A stretch of DNA of 64,000 nucleotides from Microbacterium soli (GTDB lineage Bacteria; Actinomycetota; Actinomycetes; Actinomycetales; Microbacteriaceae), in the NCBI RefSeq assembly GCF_039539005.1, contig NZ_BAABCP010000002.1, positions 434,001-498,000 of the forward strand, written 5' to 3'. Shown here piece after piece: positions 47,860 through 57,929 of the stretch. Position 1 is the stretch's first letter. Every line of letters starts with the position of its first letter. The notes beneath the pieces were generated by a model. The model worked only from the letters and a program-made list of their open reading frames with translations, was not told the origin of the DNA and did not search any database. The translations under genes were made by a program, and so were the position numbers.

Positions 47860-49220
47860 CGTCCGCTCCCCCGCCGGTTCTCGCGGGAGGCGCGGATGCG
47901 GTCCCGGTACCAGTCGTAGGACGCCTTCGGCGTGCGGATCCCGGTCTGGAAGTCGACGTGAACGAGGCCGAAGCGCTGCGTGTGGCCATCGGCCCACTCG
48001 AAGTTGTCCAACAGCGACCACACCGTGTACTCCTCGACCTGCACGCCCTGGGCCATGGCCTCGGCGATGGCGGCGAGGTGCGCGGACAGGAAGCCGATCC
48101 GCTCGTCGTCCTCCACTCGGCCCGCAGTGGAGGGCTCCGGGAACGAGGCGCCGTTCTCGGCGATCACGATGGGAGGAAGGTTCGGATGCCGACGGGCGAG
48201 GTCCACGAGGAAGTCGCGCAGCGCCTCCGGCATGATGGGCCAGCCGAAGCCCGTCGTCGGGACGTCCGGCGTGGGCAGCAGGGCGAACGGCAGCGGGTCG
48301 TCCGGATCCGCCGCACCCACCGTGGTCGGGTTGTAGAAGTTCATGCCGTAGAAGTCCGTCGACGAGGCGATCGACTCCAGGTCGCCGTCGAGGACCGGCA
48401 GCGCCGGCAGTCCGAACACCTCCAAGTCGGGGTACGTCCCGGCGAGCAGCGGTTCGGAGAACAGCCGGTTGTGGAGGGTGTCGTACACGTGCGCGGCGGC
48501 GAGGTCGGCATCCGTGTCCCCACCGGGGAGCACCTGCGTGTGGTTGTTGGTGAGCCCGACCCTGCGCGCCCCTGCCGCGCGCAGGGCGGAGGCCGCCCAG
48601 GCGTGCGCGAGCAGCTGATGGTGCACGGTGGGCAGGGCGTCGAACAGCAGCCGCCGGGCGGGGGCGAGGTCACCGATGCCGTAGCCCTGCAGCGTGGTCA
48701 TCGCCGGCTCGTTGATCGTGTACCAGTCGTGCACGCGGTCGCCGATCCCGTCGGTCACAAGGGCCGCGTAGTCGGCGAAGCGCGCGGCGGTGTCGCGGCT
48801 GAGCCAGCCTCCGTCGGCCTCGATCTCGCTGGGCAGCTCCCAGTGGTACAGCGTCGGCTGCGGGGTGATGCCGCGCTGGAGGAGCCCGTCGACGAAGCGC
48901 GAGTAGTGGTCGAGGGCGGCACGATTGACGGGGCCGGATCCGCCTGGCTGCACGCGTGACCACGGGATGGAGAAGCGGTAGGCGTCCACCCCCAGACCCG
49001 CGACGAGCTCGATGTCCTCCGTCGTGCGACGGTAGCTGTCGCAGGCCGGTTCGGCCGTGCTCCCGTCGACGACGGCTCCGGGTCTGTCGACGAAGTCATC
49101 CCAGATGGACCGGCCGCTGCCGTCCGCGCGACGGGACCCCTCGATCTGGAAGGCGGATGTGGCGACCGACCAGCGCAGCTGCGCGGGCAGTGGGATCGCA
49201 GACTGGGAATGCACCATCAT
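47856..49220 (-). CDS. Beta-glucosidase, glycoside hydrolase family 1
   Basis: The 454-residue enzyme hydrolyses beta-glycosides by retention. NEP (Glu acid/base in TINEPAMT, near residue 168) and ENG (Glu nucleophile in [11 protein letters not shown], near 357) are both present, as is the N-terminal GH1 signature [18 protein letters not shown]. No signal peptide, so it acts on imported sugars. ATG/ATG/GTG at 49220, 49217 and 49214 are all in frame; the GTG has the best spacing to AAGGAG. Confidence 0.94.
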   Translation of the reverse strand: MMVHSQSAIPLPAQLRWSVATSAFQIEGSRRADGSGRSIWDDFVDRPGAVVDGSTAEPACDSYRRTTEDIELVAGLGVDAYRFSIPWSRVQPGGSGPVNRAALDHYSRFVDGLLQRGITPQPTLYHWELPSEIEADGGWLSRDTAARFADYAALVTDGIGDRVHDWYTINEPAMTTLQGYGIGDLAPARRLLFDALPTVHHQLLAHAWAASALRAAGARRVGLTNNHTQVLPGGDTDADLAAAHVYDTLHNRLFSEPLLAGTYPDLEVFGLPALPVLDGDLESIASSTDFYGMNFYNPTTVGAADPDDPLPFALLPTPDVPTTGFGWPIMPEALRDFLVDLARRHPNLPPIVIAENGASFPEPSTAGRVEDDERIGFLSAHLAAIAEAMAQGVQVEEYTVWSLLDNFEWADGHTQRFGLVHVDFQTGIRTPKASYDWYRDRIRASRENRRGSGR

Positions 49221-49334
49221 GCTCCTTCGACGTCATCGTGCGGGTACCGTCGATTCTGCACGTCGTTCCATGCTTCGCGCGACCGGATCCCGCTCGGCAC
49301 GCCCCGTCGTTTCGCACGCGAGGGGCTCGGCTGG

Positions 49335-49340
49335 TAATAT
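49335..49340 (+). promoter_or_regulatory. -10 element of rpsT
   Basis: TAATAT (49335-49340) about 100 nt before rpsT is the most AT-rich hexamer of the region, with TTCGCA at an 18-nt spacing as a possible -35. Confidence 0.6.
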
Positions 49341-49441
49341 CGGTTCTTGGCTTGCGTGTGGGTTCGCCCCTCACGACCGCTGTCGACGCCCTCTCTCGTC
49401 TGCAGCATCCGATCACCCATCCAGACAGAAAGCGTCCACAC

Positions 49442-49702
49442 GTGGCAAACATCAAGTCGCAGATCAAGCGCAACAAGACCAACTTGAAGGCGCAGGAGCG
49501 CAACACCGCCGTCAAGAGCGAGCTGAAGACCCTCGTCCGCAAGACCCGTGAGGCTGTCGCCGCCGGCGACAAGGAGACCGCCGAGGCCGCGCTCAAGGTC
49601 GCGTCGGTCAAGCTCGACAAGGCCGTCAGCAAGGGCGTCATCCACAAGAACCAGGCGAAGAACCGCAAGTCGGCCATCGCCAAGCAGGTCGCCGCTCTCT
49701 GA
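49442..49702 (+). CDS. rpsT: 30S ribosomal protein S20
   Basis: The 86-residue basic protein ([14 protein letters not shown] start) binds 16S rRNA early in 30S assembly. GTG at 49442. It has the usual Lys-rich helices and ends KQVAAL. A 100-nt leader follows its TAATAT promoter, and a strong terminator lies just after it. Some S20 genes are autoregulated through such leaders; no binding site is visible. Confidence 0.97.
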   Translation: MANIKSQIKRNKTNLKAQERNTAVKSELKTLVRKTREAVAAGDKETAEAALKVASVKLDKAVSKGVIHKNQAKNRKSAIAKQVAAL

Positions 49703-49717
49703 GCCGCAGACCCCGCC

Positions 49718-49751
49718 GGAAGGCCCGTCCCGATTCCGGGGCGGGTCTTCC
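49718..49751. terminator. Terminator of rpsT (convergent with holA)
   Basis: GGAAGGCCCGTCCCG (49718-49732) pairs with CGGGGCGGGTCTTCC (49737-49751), 15 base pairs including two G-U, 4-nt loop; an outer GCAGAC/GTCTGC pairing extends it. Confidence 0.8.
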
Positions 49752-49819
49752 GCGTCTGCGGATCGATGCGGCGTCGGAGACGCGGCGGCGCGTGTCCGGG
49801 GCGGGGCGCCGCGGGCGAG

Positions 49820-50866
49820 TCAGCGTCCGAAGGGCTCGCGCGTGGCGACCACGGCGACCATGCGCTCGAGGGCGAAGAGGGGGTCGCGCGCGGCGCCCTT
49901 GACCTCGGCGTCCGCGCGTGCCGTGGCCTGGATGGCCATGCCGAGGGATCGCTCGTTCCACCCCGCCAGATCGCGTCGGGCGCGATCGACCTGCCAGTCC
50001 TTCATCCCGAGCCGCTGCGCGAGCTGACGGCTGGGTTCGCGGTTGCCCGCCACCTTGGCCATGGTGCGCAGCTTCATGGCGAACGCCGCGACCATGGGCA
50101 CGGGGTCCGCTCCGGAGGCCAGCGCATGCCGCAGGGCGATGAGGGCCTCCCCGTAGCGCCCGGAGATGGCGGTGTCGGCGACGACGAAGGCCGAGACCTC
50201 GACCCGCCCGCCGTAGTACTTGGTGACGATGTCGTCGGTGATGTCTCCCTCGACGTCGCCGATGAGCTGCTGGCAGGCCGCCGCGAGCTCGGTGAGGTCG
50301 TCGGCGAAGGCCGACACCAGGGCCCGCAGCGCGGAGAGGGCGATGCGTCGCCGGGCGGCCTTGAACTCCCCCGCCGCGAAGTCGACCCGGTCGCCGTCGC
50401 GCTTGACGGCGGCGCAGGGGATCTCGATCCCTCCCCCCATGCCCGCCCGTACGGCGTCCAGCAGCTTCTTGCCACGCACGCTGGCACCGGTGTGCCGCAG
50501 GATGACGGTGGCGCCCTCCTGCGGGTGCTCCGCATACGCGACCGCCTCCTGCAGGAAGGCGTCCGAGCACTTCTCCACACCCGCCACGCGCACCAGTCGG
50601 GGTTCGCCGAACAGCGAGGGCGAGGTGAGCGAGAGCAGTGTGCCCGGCGCGTAGTCGTCGGCGCGGATGTCGCTGATCTCGAGGGACGGGTCCTCCGCAC
50701 GCAGATAGTCGCGCACGCCGGCGATGGCGCGCTCGGCGAGCACCTCCTCGGGGCCGGAGACCAGCACGATGGGTGCCGGTCTCGGCTCCCGCCACGACAC
50801 CTGGGGGATCTTGGCGCCCTTGGCGGCGGTGCTGCGCGCACGGGATCCTGATCGGGGTGCTGCCAT
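49820..50866 (-). CDS. holA: DNA polymerase III subunit delta
   Basis: The 348-residue clamp-loader subunit has the delta fold (GPEEVLAERA near residue 38, SLFGEPRLVRVAGVE) and collar domain at the C-terminus. It opens the beta clamp. TAGGCT (50873-50878) 6 nt upstream of the ATG, with GGGAGG in between, suggests a leaderless or short-leader start. Convergent with rpsT. Confidence 0.93.
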   Translation of the reverse strand: MAAPRSGSRARSTAAKGAKIPQVSWREPRPAPIVLVSGPEEVLAERAIAGVRDYLRAEDPSLEISDIRADDYAPGTLLSLTSPSLFGEPRLVRVAGVEKCSDAFLQEAVAYAEHPQEGATVILRHTGASVRGKKLLDAVRAGMGGGIEIPCAAVKRDGDRVDFAAGEFKAARRRIALSALRALVSAFADDLTELAAACQQLIGDVEGDITDDIVTKYYGGRVEVSAFVVADTAISGRYGEALIALRHALASGADPVPMVAAFAMKLRTMAKVAGNREPSRQLAQRLGMKDWQVDRARRDLAGWNERSLGMAIQATARADAEVKGAARDPLFALERMVAVVATREPFGR

Positions 50867-50872
50867 CCTCCC

Positions 50873-50878
50873 AGCCTA
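50873..50878 (-). promoter_or_regulatory. -10 element of holA
   Basis: TAGGCT 6 nt before the ATG at 50866; the spacer GGGAGG also looks like a ribosome site. Confidence 0.5.
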
Positions 50879-50911
50879 CCGGCGGGCGCCGACACCGCCC
50901 ATCGTGCACCG

Positions 50912-53191
50912 TCAGCCCGGCGGCGGCGCGCGGGTCGACCACACCAGCAGCTCGTCGCGATCCAGGCCGAGCAGGATGAGCCCGCGCCGGTCGGTGCGCA
51001 GCGCCCGTGTGCCGTCCGACTCCAGCAGCGCCAGCGTCTCCGGACGCGGGTGCCCGTAGTCGTTCTCCTCCCCCACGCTGATCAGCGCCACCGCAGCCCG
51101 CACCGCGGCGTACAGCGCCGGCTCCTGGTCGCGGCTGCCATGGTGCGAGACCTTCACGACGTCATAACGGCCGCGCAGCCTGCCGGATGCGAGCAGCAGC
51201 CGCTGAGAGCCGGCGCCCAGGTCCCCCAGCAGCAGGGTGCGCGGGATCCCGCCGCCGGCGATCTCGACCACCACACTCGCATCGTTGCCGGACGGGAAGA
51301 CGACCGGGTCGGCATCCGGCCACAGTACATGCCACCGCGCACCGTCGAGCGCTCCCGAGAGCCCTGCGCTCGCGTCGTGCAGCGTCGCGCCGGCTGCCGC
51401 CAATTCGTGCAGCATCCGGCGCTCCCGATCCTCCGTCACCGGACCGTGCAGCACATCCCCCACCTTCCCCACGACGGCCGATGCGCCGCCGACGTGGTCG
51501 AGGTCGAAGTGCGTGAGCACGAGCAGGTCGACGCGTGCGACGCCCGTCTGCGACAAGCAGTCGCGCAGCGCGTCCGGGTCGGGTCCGGTGTCGACGAGCG
51601 CCACGCGCCTGCCCGAATGCAGCAGGACCGCGTCGCCCTGGCCGACGTCGCACGCGGCGATCGCCCACTTCGCGGGCGCCGTCAGCGTCGCCAGCGGGCC
51701 GCTCACAAGCATCCGCCCGCCCGCCGCCGCGAGTGCGATCACGATGATCCCCACGGACACCGCCCGCAGCCGCCGCGACCGACGGGTCACGACGACGATG
51801 ACGATCGCCGCGCTCAGCAGGCCCACGGTGAGCGCGGCGATCGGTCCCGGCGCGACGGTCACCGTCGCCGCGGGAAGAGCGGCGCTGACGGTCGCGGTCC
51901 TGTCGATCCACGCCGCGGGCAGCCATGCCGCCGCGGCCAGCAGGTCGGCGACGGGCGGCATGAAGGCGGCGAGGCACGCCAGCAGACCGATGACGGTGGC
52001 GATGGGTGCGGCCGGTTCGGCGATGAGGTTGGCGGGCACGCTGACCAGGGACTGCTGCGGGGAGAACAGTGCGATGACGGGGCCGCACACCACCTGGGCG
52101 GCCAACGGCACCGACAGCGCGAGGGCCAGCGGTGCGGGCATCCACCGTCCCAGTCCGCGCAGCAGTGGCCGGGACAGCACCAGCAGCGCCGCGGTGGCGG
52201 CCGCCGACAGGGCGAAACCGGGTGACGCGGCGAACCAGGGGTCCGCCACCAGCAGCCCGCTCACCGTCAGCGAGAGCATCGCCAGCCCCGCGCTCGGACG
52301 GCCGAGCAGAATGCTCAGCATCGCGAGCGCCGCCATGACGGCCGCGCGCACCACACTGGGCTCGGGTGTCACGAGCACCACGAAGGCCGCCAGTGCCGCG
52401 AGGGCCAGCACGACGCGCAGGATGCGGCCGCCGCCCGCGAGCGAGACGAGCCAGAACACGGCCGCCACGATCACCATGCAGTTCGCTCCGCTGACCGCCG
52501 TCAGATGGCTCAGTCCGGAGGCCAGCATGGCGGCGTTCAGCTCCTCCGAGACGGCCCGCGTGTCTCCGACGGCGAGCCCGGGCAGCAGCCCCGCCCCGGG
52601 TTCGGGCAGACGGGTCGCCCTGGCGACGAAGCCCGCGCGGGTGGCGGCGGCGATCGCGAACACGCCGGTCGCCGGTCGCACGACCTCGGCCGTCGTGCCG
52701 AAGATCACCAGCCCCGCCTTCTCGGAGGGCGAGGTGCTCTTCGCCTGCCCGACCACGCGCAGGCGCGCGCCCATGTCGGCCCCGGCGATGTCCGGGGCGC
52801 CGACGCGCACCGCCGCGTCGACCGCCTCCGGAGCACCGGGCGCTCCGAGTGCGATGGCCCGTGCGTCGAACCACAGCCTGTCGTCGGAGCCCATCGAGGC
52901 CGATGAGGACACGTGCACGACGGCCTCCACCACCCGTCCGTCGGACGCCGTCAGCGCCGCCCGCGCCGGCTGCGCACCGGCGACGACGACGCCCACTGCG
53001 GCGGCGCACAGCAGCGTCAGCACGACCAGCCCGCTCGCACGGCGCCGCGTGCGAAGACGGACGGCGGCCAGGGCGACGGCTCCGGTCCCCGCGGCACCGG
53101 CGGCCGGCAGCGCCAGCGACGGCTGAGCGATGCACAGCAGGGCGACCGCCCACAGCACGATCGCCAGCGCGCTCGTGCGCGGATCCTTCAC
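50912..53191 (-). CDS. comEC: ComEC DNA-uptake channel protein
   Basis: The 759-residue membrane protein has N-terminal membrane segments and OB-like domain, the competence domain (LTAVSGANCMVIVAAVFWL near residue 250; many membrane segments), and a C-terminal beta-lactamase-like domain with THFDLDHVGG (near residue 565). It would bring single-stranded DNA across the membrane. GTG at 53191 overlaps comEA stop (GTGA). Natural transformation requires more genes than these; presence suggests, but does not prove, competence. Confidence 0.9.
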   Translation of the reverse strand: MKDPRTSALAIVLWAVALLCIAQPSLALPAAGAAGTGAVALAAVRLRTRRRASGLVVLTLLCAAAVGVVVAGAQPARAALTASDGRVVEAVVHVSSSASMGSDDRLWFDARAIALGAPGAPEAVDAAVRVGAPDIAGADMGARLRVVGQAKSTSPSEKAGLVIFGTTAEVVRPATGVFAIAAATRAGFVARATRLPEPGAGLLPGLAVGDTRAVSEELNAAMLASGLSHLTAVSGANCMVIVAAVFWLVSLAGGGRILRVVLALAALAAFVVLVTPEPSVVRAAVMAALAMLSILLGRPSAGLAMLSLTVSGLLVADPWFAASPGFALSAAATAALLVLSRPLLRGLGRWMPAPLALALSVPLAAQVVCGPVIALFSPQQSLVSVPANLIAEPAAPIATVIGLLACLAAFMPPVADLLAAAAWLPAAWIDRTATVSAALPAATVTVAPGPIAALTVGLLSAAIVIVVVTRRSRRLRAVSVGIIVIALAAAGGRMLVSGPLATLTAPAKWAIAACDVGQGDAVLLHSGRRVALVDTGPDPDALRDCLSQTGVARVDLLVLTHFDLDHVGGASAVVGKVGDVLHGPVTEDRERRMLHELAAAGATLHDASAGLSGALDGARWHVLWPDADPVVFPSGNDASVVVEIAGGGIPRTLLLGDLGAGSQRLLLASGRLRGRYDVVKVSHHGSRDQEPALYAAVRAAVALISVGEENDYGHPRPETLALLESDGTRALRTDRRGLILLGLDRDELLVWSTRAPPPG

Positions 53192-53832
53192 ACCCGCACC
53201 TTCTCTCGCAGTCCCGCCAGCAGCTTGTCTCCGATGCCCGGCACGGCCAGCAGATCCTCCACGGCGCGGAACCGGCCGTTCTGCCCCCGCCACTCCAGGA
53301 TCCGCTGGGCGAGGGCCGGTCCGATGCGCGGCAGCATCTCCAGGTCGGCCTGAGTCGCCGCGTTCAGATCGATGACGCCGTCCGCACCGACGGCCGACGC
53401 CGCAGCGGTGCCCGCGGGCTCCTCGCCCAGCGCGGGAACGACGAGCTGCTCGCCGTCGCTGAGGGGCCTCGCGAGGTTGACGGCGCCGAGGTCGGCGGAG
53501 TCCCGCGTCCCGCCCGCGGCGGCGAGCGCATCGACCAGGCGCGCTCCGGGTTCGAGGATGTACAGACCGGGCCGCGCGACCTCCCCCAGCACATGCACGT
53601 ACAGCCCCTCCGCGTCATCCAGGACGATGCCGTCCGCCGTACCCTCCGAACCCGCGTCGAGGGCGATCTGATCCATCGGCGCCGTCTGTCCGCGCAGAAT
53701 TCCCCATCCCACGGCCGCTGACAGCACCACGAGCCCCAGGGTGACGGCCGCGCCGACGCTCAGGCTCAGCCGGCGGTGCGGGCGCGCGTCCTCGTGATGC
53801 GCGTCCTCAGCTGGCGGTTCCGATGCGGGCAC
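53188..53832 (-). CDS. comEA: ComEA DNA-binding competence protein
   Basis: The 214-residue protein has one N-terminal membrane anchor (about residues 25-45), an SLBB-like domain (VHVLGEVARPGLYIL) and two helix-hairpin-helix DNA-binding motifs (IDLNAATQADLEMLPRIG and VEDLLAVPGIGDK) at the C-terminus. It binds incoming double-stranded DNA. GTG at 53832, 6 nt after a TAGCGT -10 element (53839-53844). Coupled to comEC. Confidence 0.92.
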   Translation of the reverse strand: MPASEPPAEDAHHEDARPHRRLSLSVGAAVTLGLVVLSAAVGWGILRGQTAPMDQIALDAGSEGTADGIVLDDAEGLYVHVLGEVARPGLYILEPGARLVDALAAAGGTRDSADLGAVNLARPLSDGEQLVVPALGEEPAGTAAASAVGADGVIDLNAATQADLEMLPRIGPALAQRILEWRGQNGRFRAVEDLLAVPGIGDKLLAGLREKVRV

Positions 53833-53838
53833 GCCGTC

Positions 53839-53844
53839 ACGCTA
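53839..53844 (-). promoter_or_regulatory. Leaderless-type -10 of comEA-comEC
   Basis: TAGCGT stands 6 nt before the comEA GTG. Confidence 0.5.
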
Positions 53845-53939
53845 CGCACCGGCGACGGATGCCGGATCCCGATTCCCGCCGGATGTGGACAACTCCCGCG
53901 CACCCGCGGGATGTGCAGGAGTTGTCCGGGCGCTGCCGC

Positions 53940-56477
53940 TCAGCCCTTGACGGCGAAGTTCACGATCTTCGGGGCGCGCACGATCACGCGCACGATCTGC
54001 TTGCCCTCCAGTGCCCGCTGCACGCGCTCGTCGGCGCGGGCCGCCGCCTCCAGATCGGCGTCGGAGATCCCCGCGGGCACCTCGATGGTCGCGCGCACCT
54101 TGCCGCCGACCTGCACGGCCGTGGTGACGGTGTCCTCCACCAGCAGCGCGGGATCGGCATCCGGCCACGGCACCCGACTCACCGACGGCTCATGACCGAG
54201 CCGCGACCACAGCTCCTCCGCGGTGTGCGGCGAGATGGGCTCGAGCATCAGCGCGACGGTCTCCGCGGCCTCGCGCACGGCGGGATCGGCTCCCCCCGCC
54301 CCTGTGTCGATGGTCTTGCGGATGCCGTTGACCAGTTCCATCAGACGCGCGACGAGCACGTTGAACTTCGTCTGCTCGACCAGGGACGGTGCCTCGGCCC
54401 GCAGCCGATGCGTGATCCGGCGCAGGGCGACATCGCCCGCCGCGGCATCCGCCCCCACCGGGCTCGTCGTGTCGTCCCCTGCGCGCAGCGCACGGGACAG
54501 GAACTTCTGCGCACCGGCCAGGGAGACGCCGTTCCACTCCTTGTCGTCCTCCACCGGGCCGGCGAACGCCAGTCCCAGTCGCAGCGCGTCCGCACCGTAT
54601 TGCGCCAGCAGGTCGGACAGCTCGACGAGGTTGCCCTTGCTCTTGGACATCTTGGAGCCGTCCATGATGACCATGCCCTGGTTGACGAGGTTCGAGAACG
54701 GTTCCTGGAAGTCCACCAGCCCCATGTCGAAGAGCACCTTGGTGATGAAGCGCGCGTACAGCAGGTGCAGGATGGCGTGCTCGACACCGCCGAAGTAACC
54801 GTCCACGGGAGCCCAGCGCTTCGCCTGGGCGGGATCGAAGGCGAACTGGTCGCTGTGCGGCGAGAGGAAGCGCAGGAAGTACCAGGAGCTGTCCACGAAC
54901 GTGTCCATGGTGTCCGGGTCGCGCAGCGCGGGCTCACCGGATGCCGGGTCGACCGTGCGCACCCACGACTCGGCGGCGCCCAGCGGTGAGGAGCCCTTGG
55001 GGCGCAGATCCAGTCCCTCCACGCTCGGCAGCGTCACCGGCAGCTGCTCCTCGGGGACCGGAACGACCGAGCCGTCCTGCAGGTGCAGCATGGGAATGGG
55101 CGTGCCCCAGAACCGCTGACGGGAGATCAGCCAGTCGCGCAGACGGAAATTCTTCGCCGCACGGCCGTTGCCCGCCTCCGTCATGCGCTGGATGGTCGCG
55201 GCGATCGCCGCATCCTTCTCCAGACCGTCCAGCTCGCCGGACCCGGTCATCCTCCCGCTGCCGACCAGCGCGACGCCCGTGACCGCCGGGTCGATCTCCG
55301 CCAGATCCTCGCCGGCGTTCGCCCCACCGGCCACCGTGGTGTCCACGACGACGCGGATCGGCAGATCGAAGGTGCGCGCGAAGTCGAGGTCGCGCTGGTC
55401 GTGCGCGGGAACGGCCATGACCGCGCCGTGGCCGTAGTCGGCCAGCACGTAGTCGGCCGCCCAGATCGGCAGCCGCTCCCCGTTGACCGGGTTGATCGCG
55501 TAACGCTCCAGGAACACGCCGGTCTTCGGACGGTCGGTGGACTGCCGCTCGATCTCGGTCTGCTTCTGAACGGTGTCCAGGTAGTCCTGGAATCGCATCC
55601 GCACCTCGGCGGAGGCGCCGGCTGCCAGCTCGGCGGCGAGATCGGCATCCGGGGCGACGACGAAGAACGTGGCGCCGTGCAGCGTGTCGGGGCGCGTGGA
55701 GAACACCGTCACCGGCTCGTCGCGGCCCTCGATGTGGAAGTCGACGTCGGCACCCGTGGAACGGCCGATCCAGTTGCGCTGCATCTGCAGCACCTTGTGC
55801 GGCCAGTGCCCCTCGAGCTCGTCCAGGTCGTCCAGCAGCCGGTCGGCGTACTCGGTGATCTTGAAGTACCACTGCGTGAGCTTCTTCTTCACGACCTCGG
55901 TGCCGCAGCGCTCGCAGCGCCCGTCGACCACCTGCTCGTTGGCGAGCACGGTCTGATCCTTCGGGCACCAGTTCACGGCGCTCTTCTTGCGGTACGCCAG
56001 CCCCCGCTCATGCAGCTTCAGGAACAGCCACTGGTTCCAGCGGTAGTACTCCGGGTCGGAGGTGTGCAGCACGCGCGACCAGTCGTACGACATGCCGTAG
56101 CCGCGGAAGCCGGCCTTGTGCTGATCGATGTTCCGGTAGGTCCACTCACGCGGGTCCGCACCGCGTTTGATGGCGGCGTTCTCCGCCGGCAGGCCGAACG
56201 AGTCCCAGCCGATCGGGTTGAGCACGTTGTGCCCGCGGTGCCGCCAGTAGCGGGCGACGATGTCCGGATACAGGTAGTTGATCGCGTGCCCCATGTGCAG
56301 GTCGCCGGAGGGGTACGGGAACATGCCCAGGATGTACTTGCGCGGCCGGTCGTCGTCCTCGCCGCCCGCGAGGAAGGTCTCGTCATCCGCCCAGAACTGC
56401 TGCCACTTGCGCTGGATGTCGTGCGCGGACATCGCCTCGGCGGACTCGGAGGGGGTTTCTGACGCGTGCTCGGACAA
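53940..56477 (-). CDS. leuS: Leucyl-tRNA synthetase
   Basis: The 845-residue class I enzyme has HMGH (HIGH motif, near residue 61), an editing (CP1) domain in the middle ([12 protein letters not shown]) and KMSKSKG (near 602), with a tRNA-binding C-terminus. It charges tRNA-Leu. The frame starts at TTG 56477; an ATG 15 codons later ([10 protein letters not shown]) is an alternative start. It lies 54 nt after pabB in the same direction. Confidence 0.96.
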   Translation of the reverse strand: MSEHASETPSESAEAMSAHDIQRKWQQFWADDETFLAGGEDDDRPRKYILGMFPYPSGDLHMGHAINYLYPDIVARYWRHRGHNVLNPIGWDSFGLPAENAAIKRGADPREWTYRNIDQHKAGFRGYGMSYDWSRVLHTSDPEYYRWNQWLFLKLHERGLAYRKKSAVNWCPKDQTVLANEQVVDGRCERCGTEVVKKKLTQWYFKITEYADRLLDDLDELEGHWPHKVLQMQRNWIGRSTGADVDFHIEGRDEPVTVFSTRPDTLHGATFFVVAPDADLAAELAAGASAEVRMRFQDYLDTVQKQTEIERQSTDRPKTGVFLERYAINPVNGERLPIWAADYVLADYGHGAVMAVPAHDQRDLDFARTFDLPIRVVVDTTVAGGANAGEDLAEIDPAVTGVALVGSGRMTGSGELDGLEKDAAIAATIQRMTEAGNGRAAKNFRLRDWLISRQRFWGTPIPMLHLQDGSVVPVPEEQLPVTLPSVEGLDLRPKGSSPLGAAESWVRTVDPASGEPALRDPDTMDTFVDSSWYFLRFLSPHSDQFAFDPAQAKRWAPVDGYFGGVEHAILHLLYARFITKVLFDMGLVDFQEPFSNLVNQGMVIMDGSKMSKSKGNLVELSDLLAQYGADALRLGLAFAGPVEDDKEWNGVSLAGAQKFLSRALRAGDDTTSPVGADAAAGDVALRRITHRLRAEAPSLVEQTKFNVLVARLMELVNGIRKTIDTGAGGADPAVREAAETVALMLEPISPHTAEELWSRLGHEPSVSRVPWPDADPALLVEDTVTTAVQVGGKVRATIEVPAGISDADLEAAARADERVQRALEGKQIVRVIVRAPKIVNFAVKG

Positions 56478-56531
56478 GGAACGACCAATCTGCAGATGCG
56501 GGGGCGGCCCGGAAAAACGGGATGATCCAGA

Positions 56532-57887
56532 TTATCGCGACTGCGCGACGGCCGCCCACTCCGCGGGCACGACGGCTCCCAGCGCCGCCAGCGGCGCGCG
56601 GGCCTTGATCGCCACCTCCGCGACCTCCGCGTCGGGCCTGGACAGCCAGGTGATCCCACCGCCCGCACCGACCTGGGCCTCGTCCTGCTCCACGACGACG
56701 GAGCGGATGACCATCGCCAGGTCCGCCCTCCCATCCAACCCGACGTGTCCGAAGCACCCCGAGTACACCCCGCGCGGTGCCTGCTCGAGTCCCGCGAGGA
56801 TCGTCATCGCCGAGAGCTTCGGCGCCCCGGTCATGCTCCCCGCCGGGAACACCGCATCGACGAGATCCCCGACCGTGATGCGCTCCTGGAGCCGTGCATC
56901 GACCGTGCTGACCAACTGATGCACGGCGGGGTACGACTCCACGTCCCACAGCCTGCGCACACGCACCGTGCCCGGGACGCTCACGCGGGAGAGGTCGTTG
57001 CGCATGAGATCCGCGATCATGACGTTCTCGGCGCGCTCCTTGGCATCCGTGCGCAGCTCCTCCACCAGCCGTGCGTCCTCCTCGGCGGTGGCGCCCCGGG
57101 GCCGGGTGCCCTTGATCGGGCTCGTGGAGACCGATCCGCCTGCGACGGAGAGGAACTGCTCGGGGCTCGCACTGAGCAGGAGGCGATCGCCGATGCGGAG
57201 GAATCCGCCGTGATGCGCGGGCGTGGCGCGCCGCAGTCGCCGGTAGACGGCGATGGGGTCCGCAGGCCGGGGCACGGTGAAGCGAGTCGTCAGGCAGAGC
57301 TGGTACGCGTCGCCGCGCCCGATGGCCGCACGGCATTGCTCGATCATCGCCTGATACTCCACGACGCCGTGCCGCGCCGTCGCCACCACGACTGCCGGCG
57401 ACGGCGGTGGTGGGGCGGGCACGAGACGCTCCAGCAGCGCCTGCACCTGGGCGCGCCACTGCGCGAGGCGCGCGGGTGCGGCGAGCGCGAACACCCGTCC
57501 CGTCGCGTGATCCACGGCGACCGCCCGGTCGACGACGATCCATGCACTGCCACGGTCCGGACCGGACACGGGGGCGCCGAGCGCAGCGGCGCCCTGCTCG
57601 TAGCTCAACCAGCCCACCCAGCCGCCGTGGAACGGGATCCCGTCCCCTGCCGGCGCGGGAGACGCGGGCGTCGGTCCGGCGAGTTCGACGGCTCGCACGC
57701 GCGACGGGTCGGGCTCGATCCCACCTGTGCCGAGGATGCTCCATCCCCGGGACGCCCGCGCACCCGCGTCCAGCCAGAACGACGCCTCGGAATCGGCGAA
57801 CAGCCGCAGGAACAGCCTCTCGACGCCGAGAGGCTCGTCCGTGCGGACGGCGAGGGGGGCTGCGTCGAGGGGGCATGGCGCGGACAC
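56532..57887 (-). CDS. pabB: Aminodeoxychorismate synthase component I (PabB-like; chorismate-binding)
   Basis: The 451-residue enzyme has the chorismate-binding domain, including SPEQFLSV, PIKGTRPRG, ENVMIADLMRNDLSRV and AVFPAGSMTGAPK (residues 250-400). Forms 4-amino-4-deoxychorismate for folate. The KTP-type Lys in PIKGTRP favours PabB over anthranilate synthase (TrpE has PIAGTRPRG). GTG 57887 (MSAPCPLDAA) is 7 nt from a TACGCT -10. No glutaminase partner (pabA) is nearby. Confidence 0.85.
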   Translation of the reverse strand: MSAPCPLDAAPLAVRTDEPLGVERLFLRLFADSEASFWLDAGARASRGWSILGTGGIEPDPSRVRAVELAGPTPASPAPAGDGIPFHGGWVGWLSYEQGAAALGAPVSGPDRGSAWIVVDRAVAVDHATGRVFALAAPARLAQWRAQVQALLERLVPAPPPPSPAVVVATARHGVVEYQAMIEQCRAAIGRGDAYQLCLTTRFTVPRPADPIAVYRRLRRATPAHHGGFLRIGDRLLLSASPEQFLSVAGGSVSTSPIKGTRPRGATAEEDARLVEELRTDAKERAENVMIADLMRNDLSRVSVPGTVRVRRLWDVESYPAVHQLVSTVDARLQERITVGDLVDAVFPAGSMTGAPKLSAMTILAGLEQAPRGVYSGCFGHVGLDGRADLAMVIRSVVVEQDEAQVGAGGGITWLSRPDAEVAEVAIKARAPLAALGAVVPAEWAAVAQSR

Positions 57888-57929
57888 GACTCTCAGCGTA
57901 CGGGAGGACGGACGCCGTACGCTCGTGGG
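57888..57929. promoter_or_regulatory. Divergent leaderless promoters of pabB and dedA
   Basis: In only 42 bases, TACGCT on the - strand (57900-57895) is 7 nt before the pabB GTG and TACGCT on the + strand (57918-57923) is 6 nt before the DedA GTG. The two identical hexamers face apart, 17 nt between them, and would compete for one polymerase each. Confidence 0.6.

Noticed and set aside
46606..49220. LacI-type operator for the beta-glucosidase-MFS pair
   Set aside because: No palindrome of the expected kind was seen upstream of 49220 and no LacI gene is adjacent.
56478..56531. Possible T-box or leader regulation upstream of leuS
   Set aside because: The gap is only 54 nt, far too short for a T-box. 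It contains a weak AATCTG/CAGATT repeat but no conserved T-box sequence.
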